33,091 nucleotides of DNA, taken from assembly GCA_015057955.1 (NCBI GenBank), contig SVDE01000016.1, positions 1 through 33,091 of the forward strand, written 5' to 3'. A model generated the notes under the pieces. It did not search any database, was not told where the DNA came from, and saw only the letters and a list, made by a program, of their open reading frames with translations. Positions 17,060 through 26,631 of this stretch are shown here, piece by piece. The translations under genes and the position numbers were made by a program. Numbering within the stretch: position 1 is the first letter of the stretch; each line of letters begins with the position of its first letter. The stretch comes from Lachnospiraceae bacterium (lineage in GTDB: Bacteria; Bacillota; Clostridia; Lachnospirales; Lachnospiraceae).

Positions 17060-17621
17060 CTTTCCAGATCTCGTCTTTTCCCTCTTTTGTAACAGCTGAG
17101 AACGGTATCATTACCGTTCCTTTTTTTAATCCCAGGCCTTCCTTTAGGATCTTCAGGTTCTTCTGCATTGCCCCTTTGCTGATCTTGTCAGCCTTTGTCG
17201 CAATGATCACAGGCTCTCTTCCGCTCGCGACAGCCCATTCATACATCATCCTGTCGCTCGCCTTAGCTTCATGCCTGATGTCCACAAGGACAAATACTGC
17301 TTTCAGCTGCTTTGACTTTTCAAGATAATTCCCGATCATGTCAGCCCATTTTTCCTGTGTGGCGTGCGAGGTCTTCGCGTAGCCATATCCCGGAAGATCC
17401 ACAAGATACAGCTCTTTATTGATGTTATAGAAATTTATGGTCTGGGTTTTGCCGGGCTGGCCTGATGTCCTCGCCAGATTTTTGCGGTTCAGGAGCGCAT
17501 TGATGAGCGAGGATTTGCCCACGTTTGATCTGCCGGCAAATGCTATCTCCGGCAGATCAGTGTGCGGCAAGGCGGACGTAGGTCCGCAGACTATCTCTAA
17601 TTCAGCTGACTTTACGTTCAT
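17037..17621 (-). CDS. engB: EngB (YsxC) ribosome-biogenesis GTPase
   Basis: EngB is an essential GTPase of large-subunit assembly. The 194-residue product has the TRAFAC GTPase motifs: G1 GRSNVGKS (30-37), a G2 Thr in KTQTINFY, G3 DLPGYG and G4 TKAD. Length is standard. It starts two bases after the His-rich gene stop with only a weak ribosome binding site, so it probably relies on translation of that gene. It follows clpX as in the usual Firmicute clpX-lon-engB order, but lon is absent. No terminator is seen; the end overlaps the opposing DUF4364 gene. Confidence 0.95.
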   Translation of the reverse strand: MNVKSAELEIVCGPTSALPHTDLPEIAFAGRSNVGKSSLINALLNRKNLARTSGQPGKTQTINFYNINKELYLVDLPGYGYAKTSHATQEKWADMIGNYLEKSKQLKAVFVLVDIRHEAKASDRMMYEWAVASGREPVIIATKADKISKGAMQKNLKILKEGLGLKKGTVMIPFSAVTKEGKDEIWKVIEEASS

Positions 17622-17623
17622 TG

Positions 17624-18133
17624 TTATTTAAGTCTCGCAAACTCTTCGATGACTTTATCCTTAAGAGTTTCTTCATCGGGACCGAACACTATCGAAGCAA
17701 ATCCAACTCTTGATCCTGTGCCTTCATTGGCATTCACATGAAGGTCGCCTCCGACAGTTGAAAATGTTGTTGTGATACCGTTATCTTTGATGTATCCCTT
17801 TACATGTCCGATGATGGCTCCCTGCTCATTCAGCCAGTCTCTGAGGGCAAGGTATGCCTCCTCTGCAGCAGCGCGTGCCTCATCGCCGCTCATCCTGATA
17901 TCACGCTCAAATGAGCAGATGGTAGCGCCTTCATGCATGTGTGTCTCAACAAGCTCATAGCCTTCTACTTCGTATGTATGTGTCTCCTCATGCTCATGGT
18001 CATGATGGTCATGGTCGTGGACATGCACATGTACATGCTCATGGTGATGCTCATGCTCATGCTCGTGTTCATGCTCATGCTCGTGTTCATGCTCATGCTC
18101 GTGCTCAAGGATCTCGTCTTTATTCTCGCTCAT
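17624..18133 (-). CDS. His-rich metal-binding protein with a CobW_C-like domain
   Basis: The first part of this 169-residue protein (about 10-54) is an (Glu-His)n run followed by His mixed with Val and Asp, 22 histidines in all, a clear metal-binding stretch for Zn, Ni or Co. The rest (about 58-169) is a compact domain with SFERDIRMSGDEA, a helix, GHVKGYI, TTFSTVGGDLHV and VGFASIVFGPDEETLKDKVIEEF. That order resembles the C-terminal domain of COG0523 GTPases (.F.R..PF, helix, RaKG, GG, .FiG..lde..l), inferred by eye. The upstream gene is a COG0523 GTPase lacking this domain, so the two probably form one split metallochaperone. The start follows GGGAG; the gap to the GTPase gene is 4 bases. 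Confidence 0.7.
   Translation of the reverse strand: MSENKDEILEHEHEHEHEHEHEHEHEHEHHHEHVHVHVHDHDHHDHEHEETHTYEVEGYELVETHMHEGATICSFERDIRMSGDEARAAAEEAYLALRDWLNEQGAIIGHVKGYIKDNGITTTFSTVGGDLHVNANEGTGSRVGFASIVFGPDEETLKDKVIEEFARLK
17990..18106 (-). repeat. Tandem GAGCAY-type repeat encoding the His-rich stretch
   Basis: The region is a near-tandem hexamer array (GAGCAT with GAGCAC and GAACAC variants). An 18-base unit of three Glu-His codon pairs recurs at the start. Such a repeat can gain or lose units in frame, changing the number of Glu-His pairs without breaking the gene. Confidence 0.8.
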
Positions 18134-18137
18134 ATTC

Positions 18138-18767
18138 TTACTCCCAACTTAAGATCTCTTCGATCATTTCTCTGCAAACCTTGTTTGTTCCATCCGGATC
18201 AGCAGTTGCGGACATGGTGTATACACGGCCTTCTGTACGGCCGGCTACATCCTCCTTTACGGCTTCAAGCTGATCGCTGCCGATAAGGTCGGTCTTGTTG
18301 ATGAACACATAGTTGGCATCGCTGATCTGGTCAAATACCAGTTCATTGAGCCTGTCTGCCTTAACAAGTTTCATCCATCTGCTCGCATCGATGACAACAC
18401 ATGTTGTGATGTTCATGTCATCGTCGTAATATGCCCAAAGGCCGTCTGCAAGGTCAGCAGGGCGGGCAAGTCCTGTGGTCTCAAGGATGACCCATGAAGG
18501 GTTCTCATTTTTCTCAATGTCAACAAGGCAATCCATGAGGTCACCAAGTATTGAGCAGCAGACACATCCGTTAAACAGTTCCTTTGATGTGTATCCGCCT
18601 CCCTCGGTAAACACATTGTCTACTCCGACCTGACCGATCTCATTCTCAATGATGACCAGTTTGCCCTGGTCTCCGCCTTCAAATGAGTTTACGATCTCTC
18701 TTGCGAGCGGCATCAGCACGCTTGTCTTTCCGGATCCAAGGAATCCGCTAAGTACTATTAATTTCAT
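18138..18767 (-). CDS. COG0523 (CobW/G3E) GTPase, GTPase domain only
   Basis: COG0523 proteins are GTP-dependent metal chaperones for Zn, Co, Ni or Fe enzymes. This 209-residue protein has Walker A GFLGSGKT (8-15), the metal-binding CxCC motif as CVCC (68-71), ETTGLARPADL as the Walker B region (96-106) and NKTD (157-160). The segment ENEIGQVGVD replaces the usual ENEFGEVGID. It ends after the GTPase fold. Usual family members run to 300-400 residues with a His-rich linker and a CobW_C domain, which here seem to be on the next gene. The second of two adjacent ATG codons is preferred because GGAGG is 5 bases from it. The gene is 16 bases downstream of clpX. The metal cannot be read from sequence. 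Confidence 0.9.
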   Translation of the reverse strand: MKLIVLSGFLGSGKTSVLMPLAREIVNSFEGGDQGKLVIIENEIGQVGVDNVFTEGGGYTSKELFNGCVCCSILGDLMDCLVDIEKNENPSWVILETTGLARPADLADGLWAYYDDDMNITTCVVIDASRWMKLVKADRLNELVFDQISDANYVFINKTDLIGSDQLEAVKEDVAGRTEGRVYTMSATADPDGTNKVCREMIEEILSWE

Positions 18768-18783
18768 CATATCCTCCGGTTTC

Positions 18784-20040
18784 TTACTCTATCATGTCCG
18801 CCGTGACGGTAAATGACTCGATCGTATCATCCGACGGTATTTCATACATGATGTCCATCATGATGTTCTCCATGATGCTCCTCAGGCCTCTTGCGCCGAT
18901 CTTGCGTTCAAAAGCCTTTTTGGCTATCGCGTTTACGGCAGCATCCTCAAATGTCAGATCAACCTTGTCAAGGCTGAACAGCGCCTGATACTGCTTTATG
19001 AGAGCATTCTTAGGCTCCTTCAGTATCCTTACCAGATCCTCTTCTTTCAGTGACTGGAGCGCCACTACCACCGGTACTCGTCCGATGAATTCGGGGATCA
19101 GGCCGTATTTCATGAGATCCTGCGGCATGACCTGACCGAACATGTCATCAATGTCAGCGTCAACATTTTCCCTGACGTCCGCTCCGAAGCCCATGCCTTT
19201 TTTCCCGACTCTGGCTTCAATGATCTTCTCAAGACCGGCAAACGCGCCTCCGCAGATGAAGAGGATGTTTGTGGTATCGATCGGTATGAGTTCCTGCTGG
19301 GGATGCTTCCTTCCGCCCTGCGGCGGCACTGAAGCCATGGTTCCCTCAAGGATCTTGAGGAGAGCCTGCTGGACACCCTCGCCGGAAACATCTCTTGTGA
19401 TCGATACGTTCTCGCTCTTTTTAGTGATCTTGTCTATCTCATCAATATAGACGATACCGATCTGCGCGCGCTCAACATCATAGTCAGCTGCCTGGATAAG
19501 CTTCAAGAGGATGTTCTCAACATCTTCGCCTACGTATCCGGCCTCAGTAAGAGTGGTCGCGTCAGCGATCGCGAACGGAACGTTCAGTATCTTGGCAAGT
19601 GTCTGCGCAAGGAATGTCTTTCCGGAACCTGTGGGTCCCAGCATCAGGATGTTGCTCTTTTGGAGCTCCACATCCAGATCCACCCCCGAGATCACTCGTT
19701 TATAATGATTGTATACCTGTACGGCGAGCACCTTCTTGGCTGCATCCTGGCCTACCACATATTCATCAAGGAACTCCTTGATCTGCTTCGGCTTATACAG
19801 GGTGATGTCCAGATCGGCATGGCCCTTATCCGGGATGTCATAGTCATCTATCATCTGCTCATCAAAGATGTCCCTGCATGTTTCCACACACTCATAACAG
19901 ATATATACACCGCCCGGTCCCGCGATCAGGCTGCGGCCTGTTTCAGCGGCGGTACGTCCGCAAAATGAACATACGGGCATCTTTTCGGAAGGTTTTTTTC
20001 TTCCCTGTGAACCCGATTTTGAATTCTTTCCTTCTGCCAT
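18784..20040 (-). CDS. clpX: ClpX, ATPase subunit of ClpXP protease
   Basis: ClpX unfolds tagged proteins and feeds them to ClpP. The 418-residue product has the N-terminal zinc-binding domain with Cys24, Cys27, Cys48 and Cys51 (CSFC..CYEC), Walker A GPTGSGKT, the [11 protein letters not shown] segment, Walker [11 protein letters not shown] and the [10 protein letters not shown] sensor-2 region. The ATG at 20040 is preceded by AAGGAAG. It follows clpP by 15 bases. Confidence 0.97.
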   Translation of the reverse strand: MAEGKNSKSGSQGRKKPSEKMPVCSFCGRTAAETGRSLIAGPGGVYICYECVETCRDIFDEQMIDDYDIPDKGHADLDITLYKPKQIKEFLDEYVVGQDAAKKVLAVQVYNHYKRVISGVDLDVELQKSNILMLGPTGSGKTFLAQTLAKILNVPFAIADATTLTEAGYVGEDVENILLKLIQAADYDVERAQIGIVYIDEIDKITKKSENVSITRDVSGEGVQQALLKILEGTMASVPPQGGRKHPQQELIPIDTTNILFICGGAFAGLEKIIEARVGKKGMGFGADVRENVDADIDDMFGQVMPQDLMKYGLIPEFIGRVPVVVALQSLKEEDLVRILKEPKNALIKQYQALFSLDKVDLTFEDAAVNAIAKKAFERKIGARGLRSIMENIMMDIMYEIPSDDTIESFTVTADMIE

Positions 20041-20055
20041 ATTCTTCCTTTATTA

Positions 20056-20637
20056 TCAGTGCTTATCGATCACAGCGTCGATGAGGCCGTACTCAACAGC
20101 CTCCTGTGCGCTGAACCAGTTATCCCTGTCGGTGTCGGCTTCGATCTGCTCAAGCGGCTTGCCGGTGTTCTCAGCAAGGATCTTGTTCAGTCTGTCCCTG
20201 ATCTTCAGGATATGGTCTGCGTTGATCTTGATCTCGGAAGCCTGGCCCTGTGCTCCGCCTGAAGGCTGATGGATCATGATCTCGGCATTCGGAAGAGCAA
20301 ATCTCTTGCCCTTTGTTCCTCCTGAAAGAAGGAATGCGCCCATGCTTGCCGCCATGCCTATGCATGTTGTGCAGACGTCGCATTTTACATACTGCATTGT
20401 ATCGTAGATAGCCATTCCCGCGGTTACGCTTCCGCCCGGGCTGTTGATGTAGAAATTGATGTCCTTGCCCGGATCTTCGGACTCAAGGAAGAGCATCTGG
20501 GCTACAACAAGGCCTGCGGTCACATCATTTACTTCCTCTCCGAGGAAGATGATCCTTTCCTTTAAAAGCCTTGAATAGATGTCATATGCTCTCTCGCCTC
20601 TTGAACTGCTTTCAATTACTGTAGGGACTAAACTCAT
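20056..20637 (-). CDS. clpP: ClpP, proteolytic subunit
   Basis: ClpP is the self-compartmentalised serine protease partnered by ClpX. The 193-residue product has the catalytic triad Ser98 (GMAASMGA), His123 (MIHQPSGG) and Asp172 (DRDNWFSA), matching E. coli ClpP positions. The ATG at 20637 is correct because AAAGGAGG lies just upstream and homologs start MSLVPTVIE. The longer reading to 20787 runs through the tig-clpP hairpin and is rejected. Confidence 0.97.
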   Translation of the reverse strand: MSLVPTVIESSSRGERAYDIYSRLLKERIIFLGEEVNDVTAGLVVAQMLFLESEDPGKDINFYINSPGGSVTAGMAIYDTMQYVKCDVCTTCIGMAASMGAFLLSGGTKGKRFALPNAEIMIHQPSGGAQGQASEIKINADHILKIRDRLNKILAENTGKPLEQIEADTDRDNWFSAQEAVEYGLIDAVIDKH

Positions 20638-20660
20638 AGCTGCCTCCTTTTCTGTATGAC

Positions 20661-20688
20661 AGGAGCCGGTCTGAAAAAACCGGCTCCT
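20661..20688 (-). other. Hairpin between tig and clpP without a T-run
   Basis: AGGAGCCGGT pairs perfectly with ACCGGCTCCT around an 8-base loop. On the minus strand it is followed by GTCATAC, not T residues, so it is probably not an efficient terminator. It may set mRNA processing or stability between tig and clpP. Confidence 0.6.
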
Positions 20689-20713
20689 GAAAATATTCTT
20701 ATGTTCTTTCAGA

Positions 20714-22060
20714 TCATTTATCCTCTGCAGGAGCTTCCTTGCTTTCCTCCTCAGCTGCAGGCTCTTCGGGAGCTTCCACTGCAACACCGTTTTTCAGAAG
20801 GAAATCTGCTGCCTTGTTGGCTGCGATGTCATGCTTGAGGTCTTCCATCTCTTCAGCTGAGATAGCTTCTTTGATCTTGGCAACATCCATGTTGTATGCC
20901 TTAGCCATCTCATTCATCTGCTCCTCGACATCCTCATCAGTTGCAAGAAGTCCCTCAGCCTCTGCTATGGCCTCAAGAGTGAGCCTTCCCTTGATGGTCT
21001 TGACCGCGTAAGGTCTCTGGGTTGCTACGAACTGATCTTCAGTCTGTCCGAGCATCTGGAGATACTGATCCATGCTGATGCCATAGTTCTGCATGTTCAT
21101 TGCCATCTGGCGTGCAAGTGTCCTTGCCTGTTCATTTACCATGGCATCCGGGATGATCATCTCAGCGTTGTCGCCTGCTTTCTGGAGAAGCTCATCCTTT
21201 GCCTTTGCCTCGGCATCGTTTGTCTTTCTCTTCTCGATGGTCTTTCTTACATCGTCCTTATACTCTGCAAGTGTCTCGAAATCAGAAACTTCCGAAGCGA
21301 ACTCATCGTCAAGTTCAGGAAGGATGGTCTGCTCGATGGAGATGAGGTCTACCTTGAATACAGCGGGCTTTCCTTCAAGCTCCTTGCTTGCATAGCTGTC
21401 GGGGAATGTAACGTTTACGTCAAATGAATCGCCTACATTGTGGCCGACGATCTGGTCTTCGAAAGTATCGATGAAGCTGTGCGAGCCGAGCACGAGGCCG
21501 TAGTTTTCAGCCTTGCCGCCTTCAAACTGCTTGCCGTCAACATATCCGTCAAAGTTAATGTAAACCTTGTCGCCGTCCTGTGCAGCCCTGTCAGTGACTT
21601 CAACTGTTCTGCCATTCTTCTTGCGTGCAGCTTCCATCTCCTGATCAACTTCTTCGTCAGTCACTTCAACAGTGTAAGCGGTGTACTCAAGTCCTTTGTA
21701 CTCACCGAGCTTGACCTCAGGTTTGATGGCAACAGTTGCGGAATAAATGAAGCTCTTGCCCTTTCCGATCTGGTCTACATCGATCTCCGGCTGTGATGTG
21801 ATCTCAAGTCCGCTCTCCTTTGCAGCATCGGTATATGAATCCTGCATTGCGAAGTTTGCGGCATCCTCGAAGAGCACTTCAGGTCCGTATACTCTCTCGA
21901 GCATCTTCTGGGGAACCTTGCCCTTACGGAAGCCCGGTACAGAAACCTGACCCTTGATCTTATTATATGCCTTTGTCATGGCCTTTTCGAAATCTTCAGC
22001 ACTTACCTCGATAGTAAGCTTAGCCATGTTTCCTTCTAATTTTTCTACATTAACGCTCAT
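20714..22060 (-). CDS. tig: Trigger factor
   Basis: Trigger factor is the ribosome-bound chaperone and peptidyl-prolyl isomerase. The 448-residue product has the ribosome-binding domain with the signature [10 protein letters not shown] (about 46-55), the FKBP-type isomerase domain (about 155-240, with [15 protein letters not shown] and [13 protein letters not shown]) and the C-terminal helical chaperone domain. It ends in an acidic, Glu/Ala-rich tail. The ATG at 22060 follows AAGGGAC; the codon five residues earlier lacks a ribosome binding site. It leads the tig-clpP-clpX cluster and has its own promoter. Confidence 0.97.
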   Translation of the reverse strand: MSVNVEKLEGNMAKLTIEVSAEDFEKAMTKAYNKIKGQVSVPGFRKGKVPQKMLERVYGPEVLFEDAANFAMQDSYTDAAKESGLEITSQPEIDVDQIGKGKSFIYSATVAIKPEVKLGEYKGLEYTAYTVEVTDEEVDQEMEAARKKNGRTVEVTDRAAQDGDKVYINFDGYVDGKQFEGGKAENYGLVLGSHSFIDTFEDQIVGHNVGDSFDVNVTFPDSYASKELEGKPAVFKVDLISIEQTILPELDDEFASEVSDFETLAEYKDDVRKTIEKRKTNDAEAKAKDELLQKAGDNAEMIIPDAMVNEQARTLARQMAMNMQNYGISMDQYLQMLGQTEDQFVATQRPYAVKTIKGRLTLEAIAEAEGLLATDEDVEEQMNEMAKAYNMDVAKIKEAISAEEMEDLKHDIAANKAADFLLKNGVAVEAPEEPAAEEESKEAPAEDK

Positions 22061-22119
22061 TTTGTCCCTTCTCACTTTCGGATTGTTGATTTAAGCCGCT
22101 TCTGGCTCGGCGAAAAAAT

Positions 22120-22148
22120 ATTTTATCATACTCAGTTTAAATAATCAA
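22120..22148 (-). promoter_or_regulatory. Promoter of the tig-clpP-clpX cluster
   Basis: TTGATT (22143-22148) lies inside the last codons of truA, followed by 17 bases and TAAAAT (22120-22125) on the minus strand. A small GC-rich stem (GCCG/CGGC) follows in the leader. Confidence 0.6.
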
Positions 22149-22923
22149 TACTTACGAGTGTAAGGCCTCTTGCGGATGCTTTCGGCGCGCTGAGGGCTCT
22201 GTCACGGCTCTCAAGTATCTCTTTTACATGCTCCGGCGGAAAAATGCCCATGCCCACTTTTTCAAGCGTGCCGGCTATTATCCTTACCATATTATACAGG
22301 AAACCGTTCCCCGATATCCTTATCCTTATGATGGACGGCCTGAAGCCGGGCGCTGCATCCTCCTCCGGATCGGCATCCGGGTTAAGGAGCTCCTGTGTAA
22401 TGTCAATGCTGTGTATCGTCCTTATTGTGGATTTCTGATGGCCGCCGGCTGATGAAAATGCAACGAAGTCATGCTCTCCCACCAGGCATTCGGCTCCCTG
22501 CCTCATCTTCTCCACATCCAGCATGTAATAGACATAATCCGTATAGAGCCTTACCGTAGGCAGATTGTACCTGCAGTTTAAGATGGAATACTCATATGTC
22601 TTAATGCAGTCGGCGTAGCGCGGATGGAAAGAGCTGTCCACCTCCTCGGACTTCACGATCTTTATGTCTTCAGGCAGGCTCTGGTTCAGGGCGTAGCTTA
22701 TCTTTTCAGGTGCGATGCGGGTGTTTGTCTCAAACGCGGCTACATTTCCCTTCGCATGGACACCCGAATCCGTACGGCTGCATCCCGTCACCTTAATGTC
22801 CTCGCCAAGGAGTTTCGACAGATGCTCGTTGATCACCTGCTCTATGGCAATGCCGTTCTTCTGGATCTGCCAGCCGACATAGTTCGTGCCGTCATATGCA
22901 ATTGTCAGTTTGATCCGCTTCAT
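22132..22923 (-). CDS. truA: tRNA pseudouridine synthase A
   Basis: TruA makes pseudouridine at positions 38-40 of tRNA anticodon arms. The 263-residue product shows the catalytic Asp52 in CSRTDSGVHA, the HPRYADCIKTYEY segment and the GNGFLYNMVRIIAGTL motif near the C-terminus. It begins one base after the ecfT stop, the usual Firmicute order. An insertion around PDADPEEDAAPGFRPS is a small local feature. Confidence 0.96.
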   Translation of the reverse strand: MKRIKLTIAYDGTNYVGWQIQKNGIAIEQVINEHLSKLLGEDIKVTGCSRTDSGVHAKGNVAAFETNTRIAPEKISYALNQSLPEDIKIVKSEEVDSSFHPRYADCIKTYEYSILNCRYNLPTVRLYTDYVYYMLDVEKMRQGAECLVGEHDFVAFSSAGGHQKSTIRTIHSIDITQELLNPDADPEEDAAPGFRPSIIRIRISGNGFLYNMVRIIAGTLEKVGMGIFPPEHVKEILESRDRALSAPKASARGLTLVSIDYLN

Positions 22924-22924
22924 G

Positions 22925-23755
22925 TCACACTCTGCCCCAGGTAATGAATCTGTCCATAATGACTCTCATGGCTATTGTTATAAGGAGAGCCAGGAGTATC
23001 AGCAGATATGTCACCTTATCTCTGGTCTCATATTTCAGCGGATACATCTTTGTCCTTCCGTCGCCGCCGTGATAGCACCTTGCCTCCATCGCGGTCGCCA
23101 GATCCGATGCCCTCCTGAATGCCGAAATGAACAAAGGTATGAGTATGGGCACCATTCCCTTGGCTTTCCTTACGAGACCGCCGCTCTCGAAATCAGCACC
23201 TCTTGCGAGCTGAGCTTTGATGATCTTGTTCATCTCCTCCGCAAGGATCGGGATGAACCTCAGCGCGATGCTCATCATCATTGCAAGCTCGTGTGCCGGA
23301 AAACGGATCTTCTTAAGAGGTGAGAAGACTTTTTCCAGACCGCTTGTCAGTGTTGTCGGAGTCGTTGTATATGTCAGCATTGAAGCTCCCACGACCACGA
23401 ACATGAGGCGCACCGCGAAGAAAACTGCTCTCAGTATGCCTTCATGGGAAACCTTAAGGATCCACCATCTCCATATCATGTGATCGCCTTCTGTAAAGAA
23501 CACATTGAAAAATACCGCAGCTATCATGAGATATACGAGCATCCGCATTCCCTTCAGGATGTACGCGACCGGTATCTTTGAGATCGCTATAAGGACTATC
23601 AGGATCGCCGCCGGAAAAGCAAGCGCGAATATGTTGTTTGTGATGAACAGCATGGCGACATAAACAATGACGCCAAGGAGCTTAACCCTTGGATCCAGAC
23701 GGTGCAGTATTGAATTGCCCGGGTAGTACTGCCCGATCGTTATGTCCCTAAACAC
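22925..23755 (-). CDS. ecfT: EcfT, transmembrane subunit of the ECF transporter module
   Basis: EcfT couples the two EcfA ATPases to vitamin-binding S components such as BioY. The 276-residue product starts with the family segment YYPGNSILHRLDPRVKL, has several membrane helices (about 25-75, 110-130, 245-265), and carries the coupling motifs ARGAD (about 184) and EARCYHGG (about 223). It overlaps ecfA2 by 8 bases. Confidence 0.96.
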   Translation of the reverse strand: MFRDITIGQYYPGNSILHRLDPRVKLLGVIVYVAMLFITNNIFALAFPAAILIVLIAISKIPVAYILKGMRMLVYLMIAAVFFNVFFTEGDHMIWRWWILKVSHEGILRAVFFAVRLMFVVVGASMLTYTTTPTTLTSGLEKVFSPLKKIRFPAHELAMMMSIALRFIPILAEEMNKIIKAQLARGADFESGGLVRKAKGMVPILIPLFISAFRRASDLATAMEARCYHGGDGRTKMYPLKYETRDKVTYLLILLALLITIAMRVIMDRFITWGRV

Positions 23756-24605
23756 TAAGTATTCTCTCTATCTCCCTGCAGGCCTCGCCTACAGTGATGC
23801 AGTTTTCGTTTATGTCCAGTCCGGCATCCTTGAGGTCTTCCATGAAATAACGGACTTCCGGAGCCATGAGCCCCATGTCCTCAAGTCTGTCCAGATCAGA
23901 AAATGCTTCATATACCGGAAGGTCGAACAGTATCTCCCCTCCGTCCATGGCGATAACCCTGTCGGCATATCTGGCGACTTCCTCCATGGTATGCGAAACA
24001 AGGATCACCGTTATGTGGTTTTCCTGCTGTATGCTCTTCAGCTTGTTCAATATCTCGACTTTGCCGAGCGGGTCGAGTCCTGCTGTAGGCTCATCAAGGA
24101 TCAGCATGTCAGGCTCCATCGCCAGCATGCCCGCTATCGCCGCCCTTCTCATCTCTCCGCCGGAAAGTTCGAACGGTGATTTCTGATGATAGCTCTCGTC
24201 CATGCCGACAGCTTCAAGCGCCCTTTTCACCCTTTCGGGTATCTCTTCGCTGCTTACGCCCTGGTTCTTGGGGCCAAACGCCACGTCCGTGTATACGTCT
24301 GTCTCAAAGAGCTGATGCTCCGGATACTGAAATGTCAGACCGACCCTGCACCTTAAGTCCCTCAGCAGTTTTTTCTCATTCTTCTGTCCGAATATCTCCC
24401 TGCCGTCATACAGGATCTTTCCTCCGGACGGCTTGATAAGGCCATTCATCATCTGTATGAATGTGCTCTTTCCCGATCCGGTATTACCGATGACAGCTAT
24501 GAACTGGTCGCCTCCCACGGTGACAGTGATATTTTTCAGTGCTGTCACTTCCTCTGCGGTTCCGGGGTTATATATGTAATTTACGTTTTCAAATTCTATC
24601 TGCAT
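23748..24605 (-). CDS. ecfA2: EcfA2 (EcfA') ATPase of the ECF transporter module
   Basis: This is one of two ABC ATPases that energise ECF vitamin uptake. The 285-residue product has Walker A GNTGSGKS, the Q-loop in [11 protein letters not shown], signature ELSGGEMRR, Walker [13 protein letters not shown] and the switch His in VSHTMEE. The FQYPEHQLF version and N-terminus [14 protein letters not shown] mark EcfA2. Its start lies inside ecfA1 (17-base overlap). Confidence 0.96.
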   Translation of the reverse strand: MQIEFENVNYIYNPGTAEEVTALKNITVTVGGDQFIAVIGNTGSGKSTFIQMMNGLIKPSGGKILYDGREIFGQKNEKKLLRDLRCRVGLTFQYPEHQLFETDVYTDVAFGPKNQGVSSEEIPERVKRALEAVGMDESYHQKSPFELSGGEMRRAAIAGMLAMEPDMLILDEPTAGLDPLGKVEILNKLKSIQQENHITVILVSHTMEEVARYADRVIAMDGGEILFDLPVYEAFSDLDRLEDMGLMAPEVRYFMEDLKDAGLDINENCITVGEACREIERILSV

Positions 24606-25461
24606 GTAGTTTCAGGATCAGCTCCTTAAGTTCGTCCCTGTCTACTATCCCCGCCGGGATGTTTAATCCTGCTTTTTTAAGTTCATTTGCCAGATGGCTG
24701 ATCTGCGGCAGCCTGAGGCCAAGTTCCTTAAGCTCATCCGGTTTTGAGAATATTTCCCTCGGAGTCCCGGCCATGACCACCCTTCCTTTATTCATCACAA
24801 ATATGCGGTCAGCATGGAGGGCTTCATCCATGTAATGTGTTATGGATATTATGGTGATCCCGTTTTCCTTATTCAGCTTACGGACAGTCGCCATGACTTC
24901 CCTTCGGCCTCTCGGATCCAGCATGGCCGTGCTCTCATCGAGAACTATGCATTTCGGATGCATCGCAAGTATGCCTGCGACCGCGACACGCTGCTTCTGT
25001 CCGCCCGAGAGTCTGTTCGGCGAGCTTTTCGCGTAGTCACTCATGCCAACGCCGGCGAGCGACTTTTGGACTTCGCAGGTGATCTGTTCAGACGGAACTC
25101 CCATGTTCTCCGGGCCGAATGCCACATCCTCTTCGACTACCGATGCGACTATCTGGTTGTCCGGGTTCTGGAAGACCATTCCGACTGTACCGCGGATGTC
25201 CCAGACTTTTTCTTCGTCCTTTGTATCCATCCCGTCAACCCACAGTGTTCCCTCATCAGGAACAAGCAGGGCATTTAAGTGCCTTGCAAATGTGGACTTG
25301 CCCGAGCCGTTTCGGCCAAGGATGCAGATGAACTGGCCCTCTTCTATCTCAAGGTCAACATCTGAGATTGCCGGCACCGGTTCAGGCGCTTCCTTTTTGT
25401 CATCCTCGTCCGGTTCAGGCAGCGGATACGCATATGAGATTTTATCGGACTTTATCAGCAT
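24589..25461 (-). CDS. ecfA1: EcfA1 (EcfA) ATPase of the ECF transporter module
   Basis: The second ECF ATPase, 290 residues, has Walker [10 protein letters not shown]-loop [12 protein letters not shown], signature RLSGGQKQR and Walker [13 protein letters not shown], the DEST variant typical of EcfA1. An acidic insert, [16 protein letters not shown], lies near residues 14-29 ahead of the first strand pair. Its ATG overlaps the end of glf by 7 bases, so glf and the ECF module are translationally linked. Confidence 0.96.
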   Translation of the reverse strand: MLIKSDKISYAYPLPEPDEDDKKEAPEPVPAISDVDLEIEEGQFICILGRNGSGKSTFARHLNALLVPDEGTLWVDGMDTKDEEKVWDIRGTVGMVFQNPDNQIVASVVEEDVAFGPENMGVPSEQITCEVQKSLAGVGMSDYAKSSPNRLSGGQKQRVAVAGILAMHPKCIVLDESTAMLDPRGRREVMATVRKLNKENGITIISITHYMDEALHADRIFVMNKGRVVMAGTPREIFSKPDELKELGLRLPQISHLANELKKAGLNIPAGIVDRDELKELILKLHADRI

Positions 25462-26570
25462 AAAACTTCCTTTGCCTTGCCAAGTGCGGCAGCGATCACC
25501 TGATCCATGTCGTAATACTTGTATTCACCGAGCCTGCCTCCGAATACGACCTTTTCCTCTTTGTCAGCAAGTTCCTTGTATTTGGCGTATAGCTGTCCGT
25601 TCTTTTCATCATTTACGGGATAGTAAGGCTCATCGCCCGGCTTCCACTCTGAAGAGAACTCTCTTGAGATAACGGTCTTAGGAAGGTCATTTCCGTTTTC
25701 ATCCTTGCCGAATTCGAACCACTTGTGCTCGATGATCCTTGTCCAAGGAGTTTCCCTGTCAGTATAGTTGACTGCGGCATTTCCCTGGAAATTCGGGATG
25801 TCCAGGAGTTCTGTCTCAAACCTTACGGAACGGTATTCCAGAGTTCCGAGACTGAAGCCGAAATATGCATCGACCGGTCCTGTGTAGATCACATTCTCTG
25901 CGAGGCTGTCCAGCTCGGCCTTGTTCTGAAGGTAATCAACTCCGAGGCGCACCTCAATGCCTTCAAGCATGTTAGCCACCATCTTCGTATATCCGCCTAC
26001 CGGGATGCCCTGGTAGAGCGCGTTGAAATAGTTGTTGTCAAATGTGAGCCTGACCGGAAGCCTCTTGATTATAAATGCAGGCAGTTCCGTGCACGGTCTT
26101 CCCCACTGCTTTTCAGTATAGCCTTTAACGAGTTTTTCATATATGTCTGTACCGATAAGGCTTATTGCCTGCTCTTCAAGGTTCTTCGGCTCTGTTATAC
26201 CGGCCGCTGCCTTCTGTTCTTCGATCTTCGCGGCAGCTTCAGCCGGTGTCACTACTCCCCACATCTTGTTGAATGTATACATGTTAAACGGCAGTGAATA
26301 GAGCTCGCCGTGATAATTTGCCACCGGAGAATTCGTAAACCTGTTGAATGTCGCGTAATCCTGGACATACTTCCATACTTCCTCATTGTTAGTATGGAAA
26401 ATATGAGCTCCGTATTTATGGACATGTATGCCTTCCACATCTTCAGTGTAGACATTTCCCGCGATCGTGTCCCTTTTATCTATGACAAGAACGGTCTTTC
26501 CCGCCTTTACCGCCTCTCTGGCAAAAACCGCGCCGTAGAGTCCTGCGCCGACAATGAGATAATCGTACAT
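25455..26570 (-). CDS. glf: UDP-galactopyranose mutase
   Basis: Glf converts UDP-galactopyranose to UDP-galactofuranose for cell-surface glycans, using reduced FAD. The 371-residue product has the dinucleotide-binding [10 protein letters not shown] near the start, the YGAHIFHTN segment, the YTEKQWG loop, and active-site Arg in the PVRLTF region. GGGAGG precedes the ATG at 26570. It is joined to ecfA1 by overlap, an unusual partner for the ECF genes. No other glycan genes are in the window. Confidence 0.95.
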   Translation of the reverse strand: MYDYLIVGAGLYGAVFAREAVKAGKTVLVIDKRDTIAGNVYTEDVEGIHVHKYGAHIFHTNNEEVWKYVQDYATFNRFTNSPVANYHGELYSLPFNMYTFNKMWGVVTPAEAAAKIEEQKAAAGITEPKNLEEQAISLIGTDIYEKLVKGYTEKQWGRPCTELPAFIIKRLPVRLTFDNNYFNALYQGIPVGGYTKMVANMLEGIEVRLGVDYLQNKAELDSLAENVIYTGPVDAYFGFSLGTLEYRSVRFETELLDIPNFQGNAAVNYTDRETPWTRIIEHKWFEFGKDENGNDLPKTVISREFSSEWKPGDEPYYPVNDEKNGQLYAKYKELADKEEKVVFGGRLGEYKYYDMDQVIAAALGKAKEVLC

Positions 26571-26631
26571 ATCATTTCCTCCCATGATATCTCTTAAGCG
26601 AGCTTAGAGCTTCGCACAAAAACACAAATTA

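Noticed and set aside
17990-18106. Repeat array as a possible CRISPR
   Set aside because: Units are 6 or 18 bases with no unique spacers, and the array codes in frame for Glu-His.
17933-18286. Met/Leu-rich and His-rich open frames on the plus strand opposite the His-rich gene
   Set aside because: They are the complement of the GAGCAY repeat; no ribosome binding site or family resemblance, and the minus-strand gene explains the region.
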